This document shows, one piece after another, positions 6,084 to 6,616 of a stretch of 6,616 nucleotides of DNA. The stretch comes from CAYJOG01 sp964371695 [NCBI: uncultured bacterium] (lineage in GTDB: Bacteria > CAYJOG01), in assembly GCA_964371695.1 (NCBI GenBank), contig CAYJOG010000065.1:3255-9870 (forward strand). The letters are read 5' to 3'. Below the pieces are notes generated by a model, which made no database searches, had not been told where the DNA came from, and saw only the letters and a program-made list of their open reading frames with translations. The position numbers and the translations under genes were made by a program. Within the stretch, counting starts at the first letter, position 1; each line of letters begins with the position of its first letter.

Positions 6084-6616
6084 ATGGCCAATTCACCGCA
6101 GCCGCCAGGAAAAGCCTCCGACGTTCTGGTGCGCCTGTTTTTGGTGCTGCTGCTGTCGCTTGGCGTCATCCGGTTTTTTCAGCGCCAGACCACCCCTCCC
6201 CCAAAGCACACAGCCCTGGTCTGCGGCCTGCTCAAACGACACAACACACTGCCCCTTTTTGGCGGCGCGGGCCACCTGCACCGTCTGCCCCAGCCTGTGG
6301 CCTGGAAAGCCGCGCCGGAGTTGGCCAAAGACGCCCTGGCCGTGACCAGACACATTCACCGCGCCACGGGCATCCGTTTCAAACCATGGCCCGACCAAGC
6401 CCCCCTGCCCCGCCACGGCATATTTTTCACCTTTGGCCAAGCCAGAAACGCCGATGGTTCACCGGGCTGCGGTCAGGCGGTGGACTTTCAGAAAAGGGGC
6501 CTGACGCGGCTGGTGGTTCCGGCCCGACCTGTCAAAACCTGCCCTGCGCGGCGACTCATCCTGTTGCACGAACCATTCACGCCCTGGGTTTTGCCGGCCA
6601 CATCGCGGGTAACTCC
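6084..6616 (+). CDS. Membrane-anchored or secreted putative zinc metalloprotease, partial, with apparent frameshift near 6572
   Basis: The frame from ATG 6084 is open to the right edge (177 codons). Residues 13-32 form one hydrophobic helix (LVRLFLVLLLSLGVIRFF), a signal anchor or signal peptide, followed by a Pro-rich linker (TTPPP). The soluble part has AVTRHIHRATGIRF (86-99), similar in style to the region before the zinc site in metzincin-like proteases, and then LILLHE (158-163). Directly afterwards this frame loses sense (PFTPWVLPATSRVT), while the frame from 6572 reads TIHALGFAGHIAGNS. Joined, they give HETIHALGFAGH, an HExxH zinc motif with the metzincin-style Gly, although the next His is one residue later than in HExxHxxGxxH. 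One extra base near 6572 would restore this. ATG 6084 is the only start in frame after the stop at 6018; GGAAAGG lies 14 bases upstream, which is long. An out-of-frame ATG at 6076 is better spaced but opens a frame ending at 6345. The family was not confirmed. Confidence 0.6.
   Translation, partial: MANSPQPPGKASDVLVRLFLVLLLSLGVIRFFQRQTTPPPKHTALVCGLLKRHNTLPLFGGAGHLHRLPQPVAWKAAPELAKDALAVTRHIHRATGIRFKPWPDQAPLPRHGIFFTFGQARNADGSPGCGQAVDFQKRGLTRLVVPARPVKTCPARRLILLHEPFTPWVLPATSRVT

Noticed and set aside
5971-6345. Plus-strand frame with Cys-rich protein, start possible at ATG 6076 with a well-spaced GGAAAGG
   Set aside because: The Cys run comes from reading Leu-rich codons of the signal anchor one frame off, and the frame stops at 6345. 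The frame from 6084 gives a sensible anchor and soluble domain.

Overview
GC-rich bacterial DNA (about 60 % by eye) with tightly packed genes. Nearly everything lies on the minus strand: one operon-like run of five genes, read from about 5956 down past position 1, plus one divergent plus-strand gene that leaves the right edge. Shine-Dalgarno sequences, ATG/GTG starts, overlapping stop/start codons and a Sec-type signal peptide point to a bacterium, probably diderm. The species cannot be fixed. Large secreted IPT/TIG-repeat proteins with a GWxL(V/I)xxP N-terminal domain are familiar from Acidobacteriota, Verrucomicrobiota and similar groups, but that is a weak inference.

The core (3355-5956, minus) is a compact His-Xaa-Ser (Hxs) type peptide-modification locus. 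In transcription order it has a long HxsD-like protein (5492-5956), a short second HxsD-like protein starting with GTG (5269-5502), an HxsB-like radical SAM/SPASM maturase (3767-5275), and a 124-residue HxsA-like precursor (3355-3729) ending in 15 uninterrupted His-Xaa-Ser triplets and a C-terminal Trp. The first three genes overlap by 11 and 7 bp, and the precursor follows after 37 bp with its own strong ribosome binding site. The model is that HxsB, helped by the two HxsD-like proteins, modifies the HXS tail. The usual second radical SAM enzyme HxsC is not in the window, and no exporter or leader peptidase is seen. The chemistry is not known from the sequence.

Downstream (1-3254, minus, cut by the left edge) is a secreted protein of at least 1084 residues: signal peptide, a domain with two GWxL(V/I)xxP segments, then nine or more IPT/TIG immunoglobulin-like repeats. 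Its frame is open over the whole 3.25 kb. It could be co-transcribed with the Hxs genes across a 100-bp gap that shows no convincing terminator.

Upstream, a 127-bp divergent intergenic region (5957-6083) holds candidate back-to-back promoters sharing a GTATAC core, a tandem 8-bp repeat and a perfect 9-bp inverted repeat. The plus-strand gene (6084 to the right edge) encodes a membrane-anchored or secreted protein. Its last visible part reads LILLHE in one frame and TIHALGFAGH in another, which looks like a zinc-metalloprotease HExxH site split by a single missing base.
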